Position numbers and translations under genes: made by a program
Part shown: positions 61,101 to 64,000 of the stretch, one piece after another
How the letters are laid out: every line of letters starts with the position of its first letter
Position numbering within the stretch: the stretch's first letter is position 1
Notes under the pieces: model-generated
What the model saw: the letters and a program-made list of their open reading frames with translations, nothing else
Database searches by the model: none
What the model was told of the DNA's origin: nothing
NCBI RefSeq assembly: GCF_014077625.1
Contig: NZ_JACFXU010000018.1
Coordinates: forward strand, 1-64,000
DNA length: 64,000 bases
Direction: 5' to 3'
DNA from: Sediminihaliea albiluteola
GTDB lineage: Bacteria > Pseudomonadota > Gammaproteobacteria > Pseudomonadales > Halieaceae

Positions 61101-61604
61101 GATGTTGATGGATTACGAGCATTTATAAAACGAATTACAAAGCGCTCTGGAAATGATGAAGAGTGGTTAGATAATATTCTGATGTACTTAGGCCAAAAGC
61201 CAGCTACTAAATGGCTTGACTCAGATTGTGCTGAAGTAGAGATAAAGCTCAGTGATTATGGACAGCGAGTCCTTGATCTTGAAACTTTGAGCATAGAGTA
61301 TGATAGAAGTGCAAAGCGTAATAGTGATGGTTTTGAAGTTATTCTTTTAAAGACATTGAAGAAAGGTGAAGAACCTAACGATAGGGTTGTTACGATTGAT
61401 CAAAAACAGAAAGAAGAAATAGCGGCTTATAAATCCCAAATCTTATCGGTTTTAAATCAGTGTGAAGAGGATGAAAAAAAACTGGCCATTCTAGCGGAGC
61501 TAGTTGATGATTTTTTAGTTGAAAATAAGGATTCATCTTTAGAGGTTAAAAAATCGAAAAGTGAAATGAAGGCCAAAAGGAGTAAGAGTAGCCATGTCCA
61601 TTAA
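58107..61604 (+). CDS. sspC: Large P-loop ATPase, SspC type
   Basis: A 1165-residue protein. The Walker A motif GPYGSGKSS is at 62-70, Walker B is VVLIIDELGKF with Asp195-Glu196, and a long alpha-helical and charged C-terminal half follows, Lys-rich at the very end (KSKSEMKAKRSKSSH). In Ssp systems SspC is the ATPase that drives sulfur insertion with SspB and SspD. Its 3' end overlaps sspD by 11 bp and holds the AAAAGGAGT ribosome site of sspD. The SspC name rests mainly on context and the ATPase core. Confidence 0.75.
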   Translation: MSLSEQIKVNTHYTRSVNLERDSSSAEVLKAYIPTSRTLRTLERVSVSLDEDQAPRAWSLIGPYGSGKSSFSVFLSDLLAKPIEASTSIAQEKLESVDPRLSEVFDKHLAGSSGMLKVLVTGSPEPMARRLLVGFEQAVTKVWAGKRGKRPAIFAQLSALLSDDEISVSETLEFIGALQLTLQKEGYKGVVLIIDELGKFLEYEARHYGANDIYLLQALAEHACKGHPCNLFLFVMLHQSFEQYAKGLGESLKNEWSKVQGRFEEVPFIESPEQVLRVVGSAFQHDFSKPDKKLIREYLNFSVPTLIEQGALPSGLKKREAINLFESCYPLHPISALILPVLCQKVAQNERTLFSYLGSHEEFGLADMISRLESVNDWVKPHHIFDYFISNQSAALSDYATHRRWAEVVTALERMGDASDSDVALLKTIGLLNIIGAKGGLKASKSILSLCMSSRGLLDTGLKNLQTSSVITYRRFSGEYRVWQGSDFDLEESLQEGLNHLGEFELAEVLNEQYSLQPIVARRYTIRNGALRYFTPLFVDAKSYKSTAEKSDQPRLILFLAAAQDDEKIFFDKVVKHFSELDVLAICKNGSQLREATAEVVALRYVGETKQELSNDPVAKREFEDRLTAAESAQENVLSDILEAPHESHWYHKAIRLEVANKREFQESLSNVLSKVYEKAPEVHNELVNRDKPTPQANAARIKLLHAMLSSSEKADLGIEKFPPEKAIYRSVVAATGLHKELSLNEWAFADPEKGTAFYYVWQRIEKFLESTEESPRSFAELNAELMAPPYGVKAGLLPILYVAVYCTKQQELAIYENRQYRPVFTADMLDRFVKRPDDFTFQRFRIVGLRASIYEEYKKLFTDGKEKTVVQLVRPLANLINGLEEYTLKTKSNVISNKAKKVRDAFKLSQSPEKLLFEDLPKVLGYSEEIEDKEGSLEGFSAELTERLKELRYAYSNMRKQFQKLLSQAFNMSDTLSLLELRQEVIKRYEGLEQYTVDVDGLRAFIKRITKRSGNDEEWLDNILMYLGQKPATKWLDSDCAEVEIKLSDYGQRVLDLETLSIEYDRSAKRNSDGFEVILLKTLKKGEEPNDRVVTIDQKQKEEIAAYKSQILSVLNQCEEDEKKLAILAELVDDFLVENKDSSLEVKKSKSEMKAKRSKSSHVH

Positions 61605-62454
61605 GGTCACATATGAAAGTGCAATGAAAATACCAGGAGCAAGGCATGTTCTTGGCCTTTCAGGAGGAAAGGATAGCGCAGCTCTTGCTATTTACATCAA
61701 AGATAAATATCCCAATCTACATGACAAAATTGAGTACTTTTTTACCGATACAGGTGCAGAGCTTAAAGAGGTATATGACTTTTTAGATCGTCTAGAAGCG
61801 TATTTAGGTAAAGAGATAGTTCGGCTTAGCAGTGGCAAAGACTTCGATCATTGGTTAAGTGTTTATAACGGTTTTTTACCCTCGGCGAAGCAGCGCTGGT
61901 GTACCCGAGAAATGAAGATTAAGCCTTTTGAGCAATTTGTTGGAGATGATCCAGTTGTTAGCTATATAGGCATCAGGGCAGATGAAAACCGTGAGGGATA
62001 TATTAGTACTAAGGAAACTATACGTGCAGTATTTCCTTTTGTAGAGGATGGGGTTATTCGAGATGATGTCTTTCAGATCTTGGAAGACTCAGTTGGTGTA
62101 CCTGAGTACTACAAATGGCGATCGAGGTCTGGATGCTATTTTTGTTTCTTTCAAAGACAGTCTGAATGGTTGGGATTAAAGCGTCACCACCCTGATTTAT
62201 TTGAAGAAGCAAAAGAGTATGAAAATCGTAAAAGAGAGCGCTATGATTGGGATTCTGGATGGTCGGATGCTGGTGGGTACGGCTATACTTGGTCATCCCA
62301 GGGAACTTTAGATGAGCTAGTTGCTCGTGCTGAAGCGAGAGAGAAAGAGCAAGGGGTAATTGCTAGCTCTACAACGTTAAGATGGCAAGAAATACTAAAG
62401 CAACAAGAAGATGATGATCCAGAAGACCAAGCGTGCCTGATTTGTAGTCTATAA
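61594..62454 (+). CDS. sspD: PAPS-reductase-like ATP pyrophosphatase, SspD type
   Basis: A 286-residue adenine nucleotide alpha-hydrolase related to DndC and PAPS reductase, expected to activate the DNA phosphate and transfer sulfur. The PP-loop SGGKDS is at 23-28. Cysteines are Cys103 (QRWCTRE), Cys181 and Cys184 (GCYFC), and Cys281 and Cys284 in the last six residues; some may hold an iron-sulfur cluster as in DndC. Overlaps sspC by 11 bp. No cysteine desulfurase (SspA/DndA type) lies nearby, so a housekeeping IscS may supply sulfur. Confidence 0.82.
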   Translation: MSIKVTYESAMKIPGARHVLGLSGGKDSAALAIYIKDKYPNLHDKIEYFFTDTGAELKEVYDFLDRLEAYLGKEIVRLSSGKDFDHWLSVYNGFLPSAKQRWCTREMKIKPFEQFVGDDPVVSYIGIRADENREGYISTKETIRAVFPFVEDGVIRDDVFQILEDSVGVPEYYKWRSRSGCYFCFFQRQSEWLGLKRHHPDLFEEAKEYENRKRERYDWDSGWSDAGGYGYTWSSQGTLDELVARAEAREKEQGVIASSTTLRWQEILKQQEDDDPEDQACLICSL

Positions 62455-62482
62455 AACTAATTTTTAAATATATTTTTACTAA

Positions 62483-62499
62483 TGTAACACGTAGTTACA
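62483..62499. promoter_or_regulatory. Inverted repeat between sspD and the helicase gene
   Basis: TGTAAC-ACGTA-GTTACA, perfect six-base arms around a five-base centre, in the AT-rich 117-bp gap. It could be an operator for separate transcription of the helicase or only a chance palindrome. Confidence 0.35.
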
Positions 62500-62571
62500 A
62501 AGCATATGTTTTTTCCTAAATGATAATAAAAATCAAGAATTACCTAGCCGGAAATAAAGAGAATATAACAA

Positions 62572-64000
62572 ATGATAGATTTGCAACAACTGTTGGGGAA
62601 TTACTCAGAAGGTGAGTTGGCTGCAATTCTTGGTGAAGGTGTTCTCGAGATGTATAAGAGAACTACCGGGCAAGATGTTACTAAAGAAGTGTTGATGCAA
62701 TCTGTGGTGACGCTTTATGGCCACGAACTCTTAACCAATTCATCAATGCGTACAAGGTTGATTGAAAGCATGAACCAAGAGCAGGTTAAGTCATTGTTTT
62801 TGTGTTTTTGTGAGGTAATTGGAGAAGATATTAAAAATGAAGATAATATCGATTTTTATGAAACATTAAAAAATTTTTCAGAGCTTAAGACGATTGAATT
62901 TGCTGAGCTTTTTGGGGTCAGTATAGGTGAATTTAGCGCAGAAAAAAACAATACGTCAGTAGATGGTATTGTAAAGCTTGATCCAGCATATCCTATGTAT
63001 CCGTATCAGGGAGAGATGGTTGAGAAAATATTATCTTTAATGCAAGGGGGTGAAAAAAAAAGATGCATTCTTCATTTACCCACTGGTGCAGGGAAAACTC
63101 GGACTGCAATGAATGTTGCTTCAGAGCATCTTCGACGTGAAAAAAAAGGCCTGGTTTTATGGTTAGCTGATACTGCAGAGCTTTGCTCCCAAGCTGCTAA
63201 CGAGTTTAAAAAAGCATGGACTGCTTTAGGTGATCGTCAAATAAAGCTTTACTCATATTACTCAGATACCAATATATCTTTAGGTGGTATTGATCAAGGT
63301 TTTCTAGTCGCTGGTCTACAAAAGCTACATGCTGCCAGAGACAGTCAAAATTATAAAATTCTTTATGAGCAACTACAAAGCCATGTGACACTTATAATTT
63401 TTGATGAAGCTCATAAAGCTATTGCACCTACATATAAAACTACTGTTAATCATATGATTAATGCAAATTATAACACTTTTCTTTTGGGGCTTAGTGCAAC
63501 TCCAGGGCGGCAATTAGAAGTCGGCAATGATGAAGATGCGGAATTAGCTAAGTTTTTTGACAATTCAAAAATAACTATGCGAGTTGCGGGCTATCAGTCA
63601 CCGGTGAAGTACTTGGTTGATGAGCAATACTTAGCTAAAGCCGAGTTTGTACCAATTGATTATGACGGCATATCAATTTCATATGCTAATGAGTTTTCAA
63701 ATTCAAAACGTAGTAATGAGATTAGACAAGCTCTATCAGAAGATGGGGCAAGAAACAAAAAACTTTTAGAGGTAATAGAGAAAGCGCACGAACAAGGAAG
63801 CTCTATCATAGTTTTTGCTTGTAGTGTTGACCACTCATTAGATTTAGCTTCGATGTTATCGTTTAGGGGCATTAAAGCATTTTCTTTAGATAGCAAAAAT
63901 GATGATGCGAGTAGTCGCAGATATAAGATTTCAGAGTATTTGAAAGGTAATGTAAGAGTCATTATTAACTACAATATTCTAACCACTGGATTTGATGCAC
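62572..64000 (+). CDS. DEAD/DEAH-box helicase, partial at the right edge
   Basis: The frame from the ATG at 62572 stays open for 476 codons to the end of the window. Residues 1-150 are a helical region without a recognised family. The superfamily 2 helicase follows: PTGAGKT at 170-176, DEAH at 278-281 (FDEAH), SATPGR at 308-313 and the motif V-like TTGFDA at the edge. It lies downstream of sspBCD on the same strand, so it is probably part of the same defence island, perhaps the motor of the restriction arm. I could not assign it to SspE or SspFGH. The ribosome site is weak (AAAGAG). Confidence 0.82.
   Translation, partial: MIDLQQLLGNYSEGELAAILGEGVLEMYKRTTGQDVTKEVLMQSVVTLYGHELLTNSSMRTRLIESMNQEQVKSLFLCFCEVIGEDIKNEDNIDFYETLKNFSELKTIEFAELFGVSIGEFSAEKNNTSVDGIVKLDPAYPMYPYQGEMVEKILSLMQGGEKKRCILHLPTGAGKTRTAMNVASEHLRREKKGLVLWLADTAELCSQAANEFKKAWTALGDRQIKLYSYYSDTNISLGGIDQGFLVAGLQKLHAARDSQNYKILYEQLQSHVTLIIFDEAHKAIAPTYKTTVNHMINANYNTFLLGLSATPGRQLEVGNDEDAELAKFFDNSKITMRVAGYQSPVKYLVDEQYLAKAEFVPIDYDGISISYANEFSNSKRSNEIRQALSEDGARNKKLLEVIEKAHEQGSSIIVFACSVDHSLDLASMLSFRGIKAFSLDSKNDDASSRRYKISEYLKGNVRVIINYNILTTGFDA

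Overview
The window is a piece of a gammaproteobacterial chromosome. The conserved S10-spc-alpha ribosomal block is followed by uvrA, an MFS gene and ssb. FabA and FabB, octaprenyl diphosphate synthase, a C-minus long-form S14 and fatty-acid and haloalkane style catabolic genes also fit. The gene order recalls Pseudomonas and the marine Cellvibrionales/Spongiibacter-like lineages; that family guess is inference. No rRNA, tRNA, CRISPR array or insertion sequence was seen.

Positions 1-15,860 hold tuf, an inserted antisense TM2-domain membrane protein gene, and then 28 consecutive genes from rpsJ to rplQ, including rpmJ (38 codons). Strong G+C-flanked terminators close tuf and rplQ. Promoters with a TAGAAT -10 and 17-bp spacing precede rpsJ, rpsM and, further on, rplU. 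Positions 15,941-26,234 hold uvrA, an MFS carrier, a flavin/F420 luciferase-like oxidoreductase, ssb, an RmlD-like protein that has lost its YxxxK motif, moaB-moeA and fabA-fabB. Positions 26,517-38,655 hold sugar-nucleotide genes (manC, galU, a phosphohexomutase, pgi), ispB, rplU-rpmA-obgE-proB, a ZIP metal transporter, a small membrane methyltransferase and hemH.

Positions 38,789-47,594 form a same-strand catabolic block: M20 amidohydrolase, SDR, exported amidase, haloalkane-dehalogenase-like hydrolase, two acyl-CoA dehydrogenases and an ABC1 kinase-like protein. Then come nagA-nagB, a 2-oxoglutarate dioxygenase, a Ca2+/Na+ antiporter, NADP-type glutamate dehydrogenase, a YdeP-type molybdoenzyme and a Bcr/CflA exporter.

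From about 56,500 the DNA becomes AT-rich and the genes change character. A small ribbon-helix-helix protein, a DUF4007 protein (SspB type), a 1165-residue P-loop ATPase (SspC type) and a PAPS-reductase-like sulfur transferase (SspD type) overlap in one tight operon. A DEAH helicase follows and runs off the right edge. This looks like a single-strand DNA phosphorothioation (Ssp) defence island without a local cysteine desulfurase (SspA). Its promoter lies between a near-consensus LexA box (56,928-56,947) and a perfect 19-bp inverted repeat (56,962-56,980) that could be the operator of the ribbon-helix-helix protein. That would put a backbone-modification defence system under both SOS control and autoregulation, and it is the most interesting signal in the window. 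The cleavage arm is not fully visible; the helicase may be its first component.
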